NCBI GenBank assembly: GCA_945902075.1
Contig: CAMDMA010000005.1
Span: 62,001 to 126,000 of the forward strand
Origin: Candidatus Kuenenia stuttgartensis
GTDB lineage: Bacteria > Planctomycetota > Phycisphaerae > Phycisphaerales > SM1A02
Direction: 5' to 3'
DNA length: 64,000 bases
The position numbers and the translations under genes were made by a program. This document shows, in pieces, positions 35,378 to 44,489 of the stretch. Below the pieces are notes generated by a model that saw only the letters and a program-made list of their open reading frames with translations, was not told the DNA's origin and did no database searches. Positions within the stretch are counted from its first letter, which is position 1; each line of letters opens with the position of its first letter.

Positions 35378-38020
35378 TCATTCTGCGCGTACGGACTTTC
35401 GAATCAAGGCGAATCGCTGCGCGATACCAATATTGATTGACTTGGTCTCGCCAAAGGTCGCGTCAATTGCAGCAAGGCGATTCAGTCGACCGATCACATC
35501 CGTCGCGCGTTTGGGATCGATAGAGAGAATCTCGAGTTGCGCGAGCTGCGCACGCCACCAATACGCGTCGCGCGGATTTTCAGCAAGTGGAGCGAGTGCG
35601 CGGAAAATCGCAAACGCTTCAGCGCGTGCGTTCTCGGATGAGTCGCTTCGAAGGGCTGTGGCGAGCAGCCATCGCGAGCGTCGATCGTTTTTCGCTTCCG
35701 CTACGATTCGGCGAGCGCGGGCAATGGCATTTGCCGAATCGCCTGTGATGGATTCGGCGAGGATTGCCCCGTGTTCAATCAATAAATCACTCTCTTGCAT
35801 GCCTCCATGTTGCAAGGTCATCGGCGCACGAAGGGCGAGAGCAGTCATCGGAAGCAGCGCTCTACGGGTAGATTTCGTGAGTTCATCGGCTGACTGCACA
35901 AATAGCTTTGCCTCGATACGCGCCACTTCCTCTGCAATCGGCCCGCGTAGCTGGTCACGCACCGCGGTTGATTGAGTTGCGAGATCGATGAGTTCGGTCG
36001 GCGGTTCGAACCCATCATCGCGCGTGATCGCAGCTGCAATCCAGACGCCAGCCGCGCGGGCTGCTGCCGCGTCATCTGCGATTGGAGTTCGGAAGGCACG
36101 CATCGCTGTAGTCATGGCTTCGGTTGGTCGAGCCGCGCGAAGTGCGATTGCTCCGCGAAGTGCGGCGTTGCGTGTGAGCGCCGCGGGTGTGTCCGGAGTG
36201 GTCGGAGCGGGCGGTCGTAGTGCGATATCCGCGAGTTCAGTACGTCGCGCGAGATCAAGCGTGAGTCGCATGTCTTCATCACGATCGCGCGGATCCTTTG
36301 GCAGCCGTGCGAAGGAAATTTCGAGTGAGCGTAGATCGCGGAATGGTGCAATTGGTGCGGCGGTCGAAACGCTCAGCAGAAGCTCTGCGGCGCGCGAGGG
36401 ATCCGCGGTGCGATAGCGTGGAAAAAGTGCGAGATCGACGCGTTCGAGGTGCCAGGCATCTGTCGACGTATCGCGTGGAAATTTCTTTGTCGCGAGCGCG
36501 AGTATGTCGTCGAGTCGATCTTCCGCATCAGCGCCGGAGTCTTCGCTCGTGGCAGCAAGCGCACCCGCGCGCCGATCCTCGAGCACAATGTCGAGCGCAC
36601 GGCGTGTGGTATCCGTGGCTGGCGTATTTGTGACGAGCCAGGCGAGCATTTCAGCGGCGTCATGCGCGGCTGTTGGATTTTCGCGTACAAGCGCGCTTGC
36701 GTAGGGCACGGTAAACCAAGGCGCGATGAGCGCATCGATCGTTGCAGCGCGCGCGACAGAGGCGCGATCCGTTGGGATCACGGGGAGACCGTCGCGCATA
36801 GACGCGAGGGCGACAAGAAGCGGAGGCGCATCAGCGCGCAGGCTCGCTGCGCGAACAGCGTCGTCGAGGCGCGGAATCAGCAGCCGAGCGGCGCGCTCGA
36901 GGTTACTCGTCTCGCCAAACTGAAGGTCGCGCGCTGCGGCATCGCGAAGGTACTGCTCAAGCGCCACAGTGATGTGTGGCGCACTCTCGCCGTTTCGCGC
37001 GCGGGCGCGTGCCTCCGCAGTGGCCGCGAGGAGAGCAAGCGTTGGGTCGTTTGCACTGCCGGGCGTTGGAAACGGTGGAGTGGATGTTGTTCGGTTTGTT
37101 GTGCGCCGCGCGCTGTCCTTCCAAGCTTCGACGCGCGCCACGAACGCCGTCGGTGCGTCGGACGATCGCGCTGCGTCGGCGAGAAGTCGTGCGCGGAGCG
37201 CGGGGTCGGTCGTCGCGCGTGCGCGCGAGAGCATGAGTGCATCAGCGAGTGCGCGCGGGAGCGGAAGTTCGGTCTGCGCGGCACGTTCAAGAAATGCGCT
37301 CGCTTTAGCTCGCTGCGTACTGGCAGCTTTCTCACTTGCGAGATCAGCCTCGACCAGCGCGGCCATTCCACTAAGCATCTGCGTGCGAAAGGCCGTGGGG
37401 TCGGTTGCGATCGGTGCAGTTTCCGCGCGCGCCGTGGCAAGAAGCGGCGATGCAAGCGCGGCACTCGCAGATGTCACCGTGCCTGCGGTCGACGCGCGCT
37501 CCGCAGGTGTCGGAACGCCGATCGCGAGAATCGCGTCGCTCGCATCGGCAGCAAGCATTCGGAGGAGCAAATCTTCCGCAGATTCGAGCAGCAATTCGCG
37601 CGCACACGCTGGTTGAGTCGATTCGAGTGTGCGCGCAAGTTCGACACGTGATGCAGCGAGCGCGGTCTCAGCAGCGCAGAGAACGCTTGCTTTTTCCGCA
37701 CCTGTCCGCTGCGCGATTGCGTCACGAGCGAAAGCGATGCGAGCAGAAACCGCGGTTGAAGCAGGACCTCTGGTTCCGCACAATCGAAGAATCGTGTCGA
37801 GCGACTCCGGATTCGCGGCAATTTCCGCCGCGCGAATCTCGACAAACACGCGTTCTGGAGTTGCGCCCGCAATGCGAAGGGCGAGGTCGTCTGTCGACGA
37901 GTCGACCCAAACGCCAAGCGCGTGAGTTTCGATTCCTTTGATGAGTGGAACGCCACTCATGAACGCGATCCCAAGGACGAGAGCATGAGGCCGTCGTGTT
38001 CGCGGAGTCGCCAGTCGCAT
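35378..38020 (-). CDS. large Ala-rich repeat protein linked to ExbBD genes
   Basis: I do not recognise this 880-residue protein. It has an N-terminal signal or anchor (HALVLGIAFMSGVPLI) and then a long, Ala/Arg/Leu-rich helical body without obvious catalytic motifs, which looks like an alpha-solenoid of TPR type (for example RWLLATALRSDSSENARAEA near the C-terminus). The ATG at 38020 overlaps the stop of the upstream ExbD gene (TGATG-type); 26 upstream codons in the open frame lie inside that gene. Being last in a VWA-ExbB-ExbD-ExbD operon, it may be the periplasmic effector of a proton-driven machine, but that is inference. Confidence 0.7.
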   Translation of the reverse strand: MRLATPRTRRPHALVLGIAFMSGVPLIKGIETHALGVWVDSSTDDLALRIAGATPERVFVEIRAAEIAANPESLDTILRLCGTRGPASTAVSARIAFARDAIAQRTGAEKASVLCAAETALAASRVELARTLESTQPACARELLLESAEDLLLRMLAADASDAILAIGVPTPAERASTAGTVTSASAALASPLLATARAETAPIATDPTAFRTQMLSGMAALVEADLASEKAASTQRAKASAFLERAAQTELPLPRALADALMLSRARATTDPALRARLLADAARSSDAPTAFVARVEAWKDSARRTTNRTTSTPPFPTPGSANDPTLALLAATAEARARARNGESAPHITVALEQYLRDAAARDLQFGETSNLERAARLLIPRLDDAVRAASLRADAPPLLVALASMRDGLPVIPTDRASVARAATIDALIAPWFTVPYASALVRENPTAAHDAAEMLAWLVTNTPATDTTRRALDIVLEDRRAGALAATSEDSGADAEDRLDDILALATKKFPRDTSTDAWHLERVDLALFPRYRTADPSRAAELLLSVSTAAPIAPFRDLRSLEISFARLPKDPRDRDEDMRLTLDLARRTELADIALRPPAPTTPDTPAALTRNAALRGAIALRAARPTEAMTTAMRAFRTPIADDAAAARAAGVWIAAAITRDDGFEPPTELIDLATQSTAVRDQLRGPIAEEVARIEAKLFVQSADELTKSTRRALLPMTALALRAPMTLQHGGMQESDLLIEHGAILAESITGDSANAIARARRIVAEAKNDRRSRWLLATALRSDSSENARAEAFAIFRALAPLAENPRDAYWWRAQLAQLEILSIDPKRATDVIGRLNRLAAIDATFGETKSINIGIAQRFALIRKSVRAE

Positions 38021-38508
38021 CACGCGCCGCCTCCAAACGCGACGGTGCGGTATCCCGCAGCAATCACAGCATTGAAAGCGGCGACCACATCGTTCCAAGG
38101 CACATCTGGCGCGGGCGCGAGTCTGATCGGATGGTCCACGGGAAAGAGACCCTGCGGACGATTCGTGTCTAACAACGCGCCTCGGAGGATCACCTCAAGT
38201 TCGACCGCATCACGCGGAGAACGAAGCCCGGAAGAGAGGGAAATCGTCGAGCGATCGTTTGTTCGCGTAAGTCGAATGACAAGCGGTTCGCGCTCGAGCG
38301 CGAAGGGATCCTCCGCCGCCGCGCGCGCCGATGCGTCGTCGCTTGGTGGCAATTCTGCGCGAAGATGCCGCTCGTTTGCGATGAGTCCAGCAGTCAAGAG
38401 AAAGTAGATCAACAACTGAAACACCACATCGATCATCGGCGTGATTGTGAGCCCAAGTCGCGCGCGAGCGTGAGTTCCTCGAAGGAGTGCGCGATGTTCA
38501 CGGGACAT
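38020..38508 (-). CDS. ExbD/TolR-family protein (second copy)
   Basis: A 162-residue membrane protein: cytosolic N-terminus, one membrane helix with the proton-path Asp in LTITPMIDVVFQLLIYFLL, then a periplasmic domain. The start is the ATG at 38508, which overlaps the 3' end of the first ExbD gene by 11 bases; the open frame continues upstream inside that gene without support. With the ExbB homologue it should form a proton-motive-force-driven motor. Its periplasmic domain differs from the first copy (LRAELPPSDDASA), so the two may form a heteromer. Confidence 0.88.
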   Translation of the reverse strand: MSREHRALLRGTHARARLGLTITPMIDVVFQLLIYFLLTAGLIANERHLRAELPPSDDASARAAAEDPFALEREPLVIRLTRTNDRSTISLSSGLRSPRDAVELEVILRGALLDTNRPQGLFPVDHPIRLAPAPDVPWNDVVAAFNAVIAAGYRTVAFGGGA

Positions 38509-38977
38509 TCGTTCGCTCCTCTTCGACGACGAGGTTGAGTCGGGGGAGCGCACCGCCGCCTGCAACTTTCGCTGCCGTGGTGGTGGCGCGCATTGCGGGT
38601 TCGACCCACTCATACCGCGTCGCGCGGTCGGCGCGGAGATTGACCGCAAGCCGCGGATTACGGCGATATCCCTCAGCGATCGCCTCGGCCATTCGAGCAA
38701 CTCCATCAGGTGACGCGTCGTAGATCACTCCGTTCAGCGCGTAGCCGCCAATCGCGCCGCCCTGCGCGGGGATCGCGTTGAGCACAAACCGCGCCTCTTC
38801 TTCTGGTTCGGCAGCGGCGCCTGAGGACACGCGCGGGAGCGACAACTCCACACGTTCGCTGTCACTGATCTGCGAAACAAGCGCAAAGAAGATAATCAAC
38901 AGAAAGCTCACGTCGATCATCGGCGTGAGATTCGCTTCAATTTCAGCGGCAGGAAAGCGTCGGCGGTCGCGCGGCAT
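38498..38977 (-). CDS. ExbD/TolR-family protein (first copy)
   Basis: A 159-residue ExbD/TolR protein. The membrane helix NLTPMIDVSFLLIIFFALV carries the conserved Asp that couples proton flow, followed by a periplasmic domain (VELSLPRVSSGAAAE) that ends with hydrophobic LPRLNLVVEEE. The ATG at 38977 is 11 bases after the ExbB stop; the frame upstream overlaps exbB and is not used. Two adjacent exbD genes after one exbB are common in planctomycetes. Confidence 0.88.
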   Translation of the reverse strand: MPRDRRRFPAAEIEANLTPMIDVSFLLIIFFALVSQISDSERVELSLPRVSSGAAAEPEEEARFVLNAIPAQGGAIGGYALNGVIYDASPDGVARMAEAIAEGYRRNPRLAVNLRADRATRYEWVEPAMRATTTAAKVAGGGALPRLNLVVEEERTNVP

Positions 38978-38988
38978 CGTCGTTCTGT

Positions 38989-39657
38989 TCAGGGCTTCGT
39001 GCTGATGGATGCGTCTGTTTTTGGCTGAAATGGCGCGATCATCTCTTCGACGCCCGCGAGCATTTCGTCTGAAAGTGCGATGGATCGGTTGCGCACAGTT
39101 GCGTACGCGCTCGTTGCGGGGATGGCGATCAGCAGACCCCAAAATGTCGTGACCAGCGCGGTGCCGATGCCGCCGGCGAGCATGACTGGGTCGGCAGCGC
39201 CTCCCGTCGACGCGATCGTTTGAAACGCGACGATCATGCCGTACACCGTGCCGAACAGCCCAATCATCGGTGCGACTTGTCCAAGAATGTTCAGTGTTTC
39301 GAGCGAGCGCAATCGTGCCGAAAGAAGTTCATCCGCAGTCTGCTCAGCGGCGCGCGTCATCGCCTCGACTCCGCGCGGCGCGTGATCGAGCGTGCGCGCA
39401 ACAACGATTGAGAGATCGCTTGTGCCGCGCGTTGCGCGCTCAATCGCCTCGCGGTACCGACCGGCGGTGAGGAGCGCGCGCAGCTCATCGGACTCTGCCG
39501 ACGACACCACAGCAGCGCGTTTGTTTGCGGTCGCGGCGATCACGATAAGGACCACATTCACGGCCGATAGAACAAGCAACAGCCAGATCATCGAACTGCC
39601 GATCCATTCGAGGCTGCCGTCTGGGTTCATCGAGGAAAAGAAGATGCTTCCATTCAT
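38989..39657 (-). CDS. MotA/TolQ/ExbB-family proton channel protein
   Basis: A 222-residue membrane protein with three predicted segments: MIWLLLVLSAVNVVLIVIAA near the N-terminus, and the pair GQVAPMIGLFGTVYGMIVAF and LVTTFWGLLIAIPATSAY typical of ExbB/TolQ. The sequence APMIGLFGTVYGMI is the family signature. It forms the stator with the ExbD proteins. The start is taken as the ATG at 39657 (MNGSIFFSS); a TTG at 39672 is an alternative. It begins 27 bases after the VWA gene. Confidence 0.9.
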   Translation of the reverse strand: MNGSIFFSSMNPDGSLEWIGSSMIWLLLVLSAVNVVLIVIAATANKRAAVVSSAESDELRALLTAGRYREAIERATRGTSDLSIVVARTLDHAPRGVEAMTRAAEQTADELLSARLRSLETLNILGQVAPMIGLFGTVYGMIVAFQTIASTGGAADPVMLAGGIGTALVTTFWGLLIAIPATSAYATVRNRSIALSDEMLAGVEEMIAPFQPKTDASISTKP

Positions 39658-39684
39658 GCGGTCCGTGTCCAATCGAAAGAAGAG

Positions 39685-40692
39685 TTAGCGCGCAGATGCG
39701 CCCGAAGAATTGTCTATCGCTTCGAAACCTGCCGCGCTTCGCGACACGAATCGATACCCGCCGTCACCGAAGTGCGCGGCGGCGACGGCTTCGAGCGCTG
39801 CTCCCGGATCAGGCTCTAGAAATTGAATGCACTGGATGGTCACACGCCGTCTGCCGCTGGTTGGATCCGTCGGATTCAAACGATCGAGGAGCGCAAGCAA
39901 CGAATCGCGGTCGAGTTCGTGCCGACCTGGCCCCGTGACGGTTGTTGAAAGGAGAAACACGCAGTCGGCGCCCGAACGCAGGGCTGCGGCAAGCGCATCG
40001 ACCGGGCTTGAACGGCCAGACGGCAGCACCTTCGTACGCAGCCAGTTCATCGCTTGGGTACGCGCTGCGCGACTTGCGGGCCGAAGCGTGGGATCCCCAT
40101 CAATCGCTTCAGCACCATCGCGACGAAAGCAGAACACGGTGAATTGTTGCGTGGGCTCAAGCCGAGCGAGGGAACGCTCGACTTCATCGATGATCGCGGG
40201 AAAGCTGCCGATCATCGAGCCAGATGCGTCGACGACGTAGGCGACTTTGGTGGCGTTTCCAGCGACAAGGCCAGCGAAACTCGCGCCAGCACGCGCAGAA
40301 GCAGAAGTTGTGCTTCCCTCCGCATCGGACGCGCCGAATCTTCGCGCGAGTCCGTCGAGTTCGGCGCTCGAGGTGCTTGCGCGCTCGAGTTCCTTCAACT
40401 TTGAATTCAGGTCGGGGGCCTTGGTAGCGCGCGCTGCGCTCGCGTCGGCTGCCGTCGGCGGCGATTCTTGGCGCGAGATATCGCGCGGTGTTGGTGCGGG
40501 GTTCAAAAAGTCTGCAGTCAGAACGACAGGCGGTTGTTGCTCGGTGCGTGCCCGAGTAACACCCCACGCTGTGCCAAGGATCGCGAAGGCGATTACGCCA
40601 TGAATCGCGATCGACATGGCGATCGCCGCCGCGGGGTTGCCGCGTCCGGTGCCTCTTCGCCGTTCATCCGAAGGTTCTCGCATAAAGCTCAT
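39685..40692 (-). CDS. membrane-anchored von Willebrand factor A domain protein
   Basis: A 335-residue protein with one N-terminal membrane segment (AIAMSIAIHGVIAFAILGTAW), a low-complexity Pro/Ala/Ser linker (about 55-130) and a VWA domain with the MIDAS motif VVDASGSMIG. The rest keeps VWA features (FTVFCFRRDGAE, LPSGRSSPVDALAAAL, DCVFLLST). Two starts are possible, ATG 40692 or ATG 40683; the latter has AGGA at an ideal distance. It is the first gene of the ExbBD operon and, with a TonB-like topology (short cytosol, one helix, linker, periplasmic domain), could take the place of TonB or TolA. That placement is inference. Confidence 0.8.
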   Translation of the reverse strand: MSFMREPSDERRRGTGRGNPAAAIAMSIAIHGVIAFAILGTAWGVTRARTEQQPPVVLTADFLNPAPTPRDISRQESPPTAADASAARATKAPDLNSKLKELERASTSSAELDGLARRFGASDAEGSTTSASARAGASFAGLVAGNATKVAYVVDASGSMIGSFPAIIDEVERSLARLEPTQQFTVFCFRRDGAEAIDGDPTLRPASRAARTQAMNWLRTKVLPSGRSSPVDALAAALRSGADCVFLLSTTVTGPGRHELDRDSLLALLDRLNPTDPTSGRRRVTIQCIQFLEPDPGAALEAVAAAHFGDGGYRFVSRSAAGFEAIDNSSGASAR

Positions 40693-40744
40693 CCTACGGC
40701 GGTTGCGGCGTCATTCCGCGCGAAGAACGCGCGCGCGGCGCATT

Positions 40745-40780
40745 GTCTGAGAAAGGGTCTGCGAAAGGGTCTGCGAAACG
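40745..40780. repeat. tandem 12-bp repeat, three copies
   Basis: GTCTGAGAAAGG, GTCTGCGAAAGG and GTCTGCGAAACG follow each other without gaps between the doxX stop and the VWA gene start. Confidence 0.85.
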
Positions 40781-40790
40781 GTCCGGTTCA

Positions 40791-41435
40791 TTACGCGTCG
40801 CCGTCGCCGCCGCCCGAGCCTCGGAAGATCAGGCCATCAAGGCTCAGTTTGCCCGGCCCCGTCAGCAAAAGCCCCGACGCGAGAACGATCAGGCTCAATT
40901 GGCTGAGCGCGAGACTTCGCGGAAGCACGGCATTCGGATCAGTGGTCGTCCAAAGCGCAAACCACGAGTCGGCGAGCGATGGCGTGGACAGGAGAAGGAG
41001 CGCTAGCGACCACACAGCGAGCCCGCCGGCCCATACGCGGCTGAATAGCCCAATCAGGAGGAGTGCGCCGCCGATGAGTTCGAACACGGTGACGGTCCAC
41101 GCCCAAATCTGTGGGCGGGGAAGGTGAAAGCGATCGAAGACAAGGGTCAGCTCGTGCAGCGAACGCGATTGGTAGCCCATCGCATCGAGTGCCGTCGTCG
41201 GAATCGGTGGCACGTCCTGCCTCGAGGCGACGCGCGAAACAACAAGCGTGCATCCGCTGTCCGACTTCTCGACGGAGACAATGCCTAGTTCACGCAGTCG
41301 AGCGCCCGCATCGCCCTGGAAATCGCCCATATCCATCGCGTGATGCCACCCAGCGGGCACAAATGCGAGAAACAGGATGATCCGTGCGAGGAGCGGCACG
41401 AAGTTGGCGGCGGCCTGCTGGCTGAATTTCTTCAT
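40791..41435 (-). CDS. DoxX-family membrane protein
   Basis: A 214-residue inner-membrane protein with four or five predicted segments. The N-terminal NFVPLLARIILFLAFVPAGW and the later TVTVFELIGGALLLIGLFSR fit the DoxX/DoxD-like family, with a hydrophilic insertion of about 60 residues after the first helix (GIVSVEKSDSGCTLVVSRV), longer than usual. The start is the ATG at 41435; the open frame upstream continues through the tRNA region and is not coding. Family members take part in redox or quinone-linked reactions, but roles vary. Confidence 0.75.
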   Translation of the reverse strand: MKKFSQQAAANFVPLLARIILFLAFVPAGWHHAMDMGDFQGDAGARLRELGIVSVEKSDSGCTLVVSRVASRQDVPPIPTTALDAMGYQSRSLHELTLVFDRFHLPRPQIWAWTVTVFELIGGALLLIGLFSRVWAGGLAVWSLALLLLSTPSLADSWFALWTTTDPNAVLPRSLALSQLSLIVLASGLLLTGPGKLSLDGLIFRGSGGGDGDA

Positions 41436-41536
41436 GGCGTGCGTCGGTTGCGGGCGACGGAGTCCGGCTCGATCCGAAATCCTTCCGCTGCGTTGGATCG
41501 GCTCGAACCAAGGATTTCGTACAATCTGTGCTCGCT

Positions 41537-41620
41537 GCGGGCGTGGCGAAATTGGCAGACGCGCGGGATTTAGGTTCCCGTGGGGTAAAACTCGTGCAGG
41601 TTCAAGTCCTGTCGCCCGCA
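41537..41620 (+). tRNA. tRNA-Leu (anticodon UAG)
   Basis: Acceptor arms GCGGGCG (41537-41543) and CGCCCGC (41613-41619) pair perfectly. The anticodon stem CGGGA/TCCCG holds the loop TTTAGGT, giving anticodon TAG, which reads CUA leucine codons. A long variable arm (TGGGGTAAAACTCGT region) is as expected for tRNA-Leu, and the T arm is GCAGG-TTCAAGT-CCTGT. The discriminator is A and CCA is not encoded. Confidence 0.96.
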
Positions 41621-41691
41621 TTTGCAGAGTCGCGCCGCGCGGGAGTCGTGCCTCGGCGCAAGCGCAGGAGTGAAGGGGGTCGGCGCGCCGA

Positions 41692-41697
41692 TACCCT
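41692..41697 (+). promoter_or_regulatory. putative -10 box, leaderless arrangement
   Basis: TACCCT ends seven bases before the ATG at 41705; no Shine-Dalgarno sequence lies between. Confidence 0.45.
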
Positions 41698-41704
41698 CTG
41701 CGCC

Positions 41705-43075
41705 ATGCCCTCCCGCCTCGATTGGCACCCAACTTCCTGGCAGACCTTTCCGTGCACGCAGCAGCCGGTGTACCCCGATGCGGCGGCGCTTGGGCGGACT
41801 CTCGACGAGATCGCGTCGCTTCCGCCGCTCGTCACCAGCTACGAGATCGAGGCGCTCAAGTCGCAGCTCGCCGAAGCCGCGCGCGGTGAGCGCTTCATTC
41901 TCTGGGGCGGCGATTGTGCGGAAAGTTTCGCGGACTGTAGTTCCTCAGCCATCGCGTCCAAACTGAAGATTCTCCTCCAGATGAGTCTGGTGCTCGTCCA
42001 CGGCACGCGCAAGCGCATCACGCGTATTGGCCGATTTGCAGGGCAGTACGCCAAGCCGCGTAGCGCGGCGACCGAGATTCGCGATGGCGTTGAACTGCCG
42101 AGTTTCCGCGGTGACAATGTGAATCGACCGGACTTCACACGCGCCTCGCGTACTCCCGATCCGACGCTGCTCCTGCGCGGCTACGAGCGCAGCGCACTCA
42201 CGCTGAACTTCGTGCGTGCGCTTGTGGATGGTGGATTTGCAGACTTGCACCATCCCGAAAATTGGGACCTCGATTTCGTCAGGCACTCGCCACTTGCGGT
42301 TGAGTACCAGCGCATGGTTGACTCGATCGGTGAGAGCCTGCGCTTTATGGAGACGCTGGCCGGCGGAACCATCGGCGCGATGCAGCGCGTTGATTTCTTC
42401 ACAAGCCACGAGATGCTGGTGCTCGCGTATGAGGCGGCGCTCACTCGGCAGGTGCCACGCCGCGAGGGCTGGTTCAACCTCTCGACGCATCTACCGTGGA
42501 TTGGCATGCGGACGAGCGACCCAAACGCGGCACACCTTGAGTTTTGCCGCGGAATCAGCAATCCCGTTGGCGTCAAGGTCGGTCCGGACACAAGTGCCGA
42601 TGCGCTCCTCGCAACTGTCCGCGCACTCGCGCCGACGGGGGAGCCGGGACGCGTCGTGCTGATCACCCGCTTTGGTGCGCACCGGATCGGGCGCGCGCTG
42701 CCGCCACTGATCCGGGCCGTGCGCGATGCGGGCGTTCCGGTGGTGTGGATCGCCGATCCAATGCACGGGAACACAGAGAGCGTGGTACCGAGTGCTGGCG
42801 CATGGGCAGGAAAATCGGTGAAGACTCGTAAGTTCGCCCACATCCTCGCAGAGGTTGAGCAGACATTTGAGATCCATCGCATGGAGGGGACGGTGCTCGC
42901 TGGCGTTCATGTCGAACTCACCGGCGAGAATGTGACCGAATGCACGGGAGGCGCACGCGGCCTTTCTGATGACGACCTCTCTCGCGCGTACCGCTCGCAG
43001 GTCGACCCCCGGCTCAACTACGAGCAGGCGCTCGAACTTGCAATGTTGATCGCGCGGCGGGCAGCACCGCGCTGA
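41705..43075 (+). CDS. class II 3-deoxy-7-phosphoheptulonate synthase (plant-type DAHP synthase)
   Basis: A 456-residue type II DAHP synthase, which condenses phosphoenolpyruvate and erythrose-4-phosphate in the first step of the shikimate pathway. Family strings run through the whole length: LDWHPTSWQTFPCTQQPVYPD split around the N-terminus, LWGGDCAESFADC (metal Cys), GRFAGQYAKPRS, RVDFFTSHEMLVLAYE, WIGMRTSDPNAAHLEF, WIADPMHGNTES (metal/PEP-binding) and TECTGGARGLSDDDL. The start is the ATG at 41705; the open frame extends upstream through the tRNA and cannot be coding there. A TANNNT box sits just before the start. Confidence 0.95.
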   Translation: MPSRLDWHPTSWQTFPCTQQPVYPDAAALGRTLDEIASLPPLVTSYEIEALKSQLAEAARGERFILWGGDCAESFADCSSSAIASKLKILLQMSLVLVHGTRKRITRIGRFAGQYAKPRSAATEIRDGVELPSFRGDNVNRPDFTRASRTPDPTLLLRGYERSALTLNFVRALVDGGFADLHHPENWDLDFVRHSPLAVEYQRMVDSIGESLRFMETLAGGTIGAMQRVDFFTSHEMLVLAYEAALTRQVPRREGWFNLSTHLPWIGMRTSDPNAAHLEFCRGISNPVGVKVGPDTSADALLATVRALAPTGEPGRVVLITRFGAHRIGRALPPLIRAVRDAGVPVVWIADPMHGNTESVVPSAGAWAGKSVKTRKFAHILAEVEQTFEIHRMEGTVLAGVHVELTGENVTECTGGARGLSDDDLSRAYRSQVDPRLNYEQALELAMLIARRAAPR

Positions 43076-43131
43076 CGAGGTCATGCCGGCAGGTGGCGGA
43101 AGCGGTTCATTCGGTGTGTGCCGGGCACCGA

Positions 43132-43137
43132 TATACT
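43132..43137 (+). promoter_or_regulatory. putative -10 box, leaderless arrangement
   Basis: TATACT, a good sigma70-type -10 element, ends nine bases before the ATG at 43147; no Shine-Dalgarno sequence is present. Confidence 0.5.
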
Positions 43138-43146
43138 GCGCCCCCT

Positions 43147-44472
43147 ATGTCTCGCCGCAGCGTCGTCATCACCGGTCTCGGTCCCGTCACGGCTCATGGC
43201 CTCGGCATGGAGCCACTCTGGCAGGCGCTCTGCGACGGACGCTCGGCCCTTGCGCCGATCCGCGCGTTTGACGCGAGCGGATTCCTTGCCGCTTGTGGCG
43301 CGGAGCTCCCTGACGGCTACGACGTCAAGGACCTCGTTCCGAAGAGCTATCGCAAGGCCACCAAGGTCATGGCGCGCGATATCGAGATCGCTGTCGGTGC
43401 TGCATTGACTGCGGTTCGGGACGCAGGTCTCGCCACCCGTGGAACCGACCCCGATGCTCCGCCGACGATCGCGCCCGACCGCTTCGGCTGCCACATCGGT
43501 GCAGGACTGATCGCCGCAGAGCTCGACGAACTTACCGCCGCCCTCGACACGGCAAAGGGCGAGGATGGACGTTTCGATGCCGCGCATTGGGGGCAGCAGG
43601 GGATGCAGGAACTCACGCCGCTTTGGCTGCTCAAGTACCTGCCAAACATGCTCGCGTGTCACGTGACGATCATCCACGACTGCCAGGGACCATCGAACAC
43701 GATTACGTGCAACGAGGCCTCCGCCGGACTCTCCATCGCCGAGAGCCAGCGTGTCATCGAGCGCGGCGCGGCCGACGCATGCCTTTCGGGCGGCGCGGAC
43801 AGCAAGATGAACCCAATGGCGTACTTGCGTCAGGAACTTGCGGGGCGCTTTGCCGCATGCCCCGTCACCGCGGACGCGACGAAGACGGTAAAGCCGTTTG
43901 ACGCCACTGCCGCGGGAACGCTTGTCGGCGAAGGTGGCGGCATTCTGGTGCTTGAGGCTGAGGACACGGCCATCGCTCGCGGAGCGCGGATCCATGCACG
44001 GCTCTCAGGAACCGGCGCGTCGCAAAGTTGGTGCGATGACACCGTCGGACTCGTCCCCGATGCGACCGGCGAGTCGCTCGCTGACGCGATCCATGCGGCA
44101 CTTCGCGACGCTTCGATTTCGCCGTCCGACATCGATGCCATCATTCCCTACGGTTCTGGTGTGCGCGCCCTCGACGCGCTTGAACGCAACGCACTGGAGC
44201 GGGTGTTCGGCGCGCAACTCGCGACCAAGCCGATTGTCACGCTTGCACCATGCATCGGCGCAACATGCGCTGGTTTTGGCGCAATTGCCGTCGCTGTCGC
44301 CGCGAAAGCCATCGCTGAACAGCGCCTCCCTGCACGCATCAACTCCACCGCGACGGGCACCCTCGCTGCTGCCGCCGCTCCAACAGAATCCCGCGCGCTG
44401 CGCCACATCCTTGTCTGCACACCAAGCCTCGGCGGACAAAACAGCGCTGCGGTTGTGTCCAAGCACGCCTGA
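43147..44472 (+). CDS. catalytically degenerate ketosynthase homologue (chain-length-factor-like)
   Basis: A 441-residue beta-ketoacyl-ACP synthase fold protein (MSRRSVVITGLGPVTAHGLG). Every catalytic position seems replaced when aligned with FabF. Aligned without gaps from GPS onward, the TACTS nucleophile segment becomes CNEAS, so the active Cys is Glu. The first active His (NAHGTST) becomes Tyr (IPYGSGV). The Lys and second His (KSMTGHLLGAAGA) become Ala (APCIGATCAGFGA). It precedes an intact ketosynthase by 17 bases, the classic arrangement of a KS/chain-length-factor heterodimer. The longer frame to 43093 is not used because a -10 box lies within it. Expected role: partner subunit setting chain length or stabilising the dimer. 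Confidence 0.8.
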   Translation: MSRRSVVITGLGPVTAHGLGMEPLWQALCDGRSALAPIRAFDASGFLAACGAELPDGYDVKDLVPKSYRKATKVMARDIEIAVGAALTAVRDAGLATRGTDPDAPPTIAPDRFGCHIGAGLIAAELDELTAALDTAKGEDGRFDAAHWGQQGMQELTPLWLLKYLPNMLACHVTIIHDCQGPSNTITCNEASAGLSIAESQRVIERGAADACLSGGADSKMNPMAYLRQELAGRFAACPVTADATKTVKPFDATAAGTLVGEGGGILVLEAEDTAIARGARIHARLSGTGASQSWCDDTVGLVPDATGESLADAIHAALRDASISPSDIDAIIPYGSGVRALDALERNALERVFGAQLATKPIVTLAPCIGATCAGFGAIAVAVAAKAIAEQRLPARINSTATGTLAAAAAPTESRALRHILVCTPSLGGQNSAAVVSKHA

Positions 44473-44489
44473 ACGAGACGAGCACCACG

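Noticed and set aside
41528-41704. In-frame upstream extension of the DAHP synthase reading frame
   Set aside because: It runs through the tRNA-Leu gene; the enzyme begins at 41705, where family similarity and a -10 box support the start.
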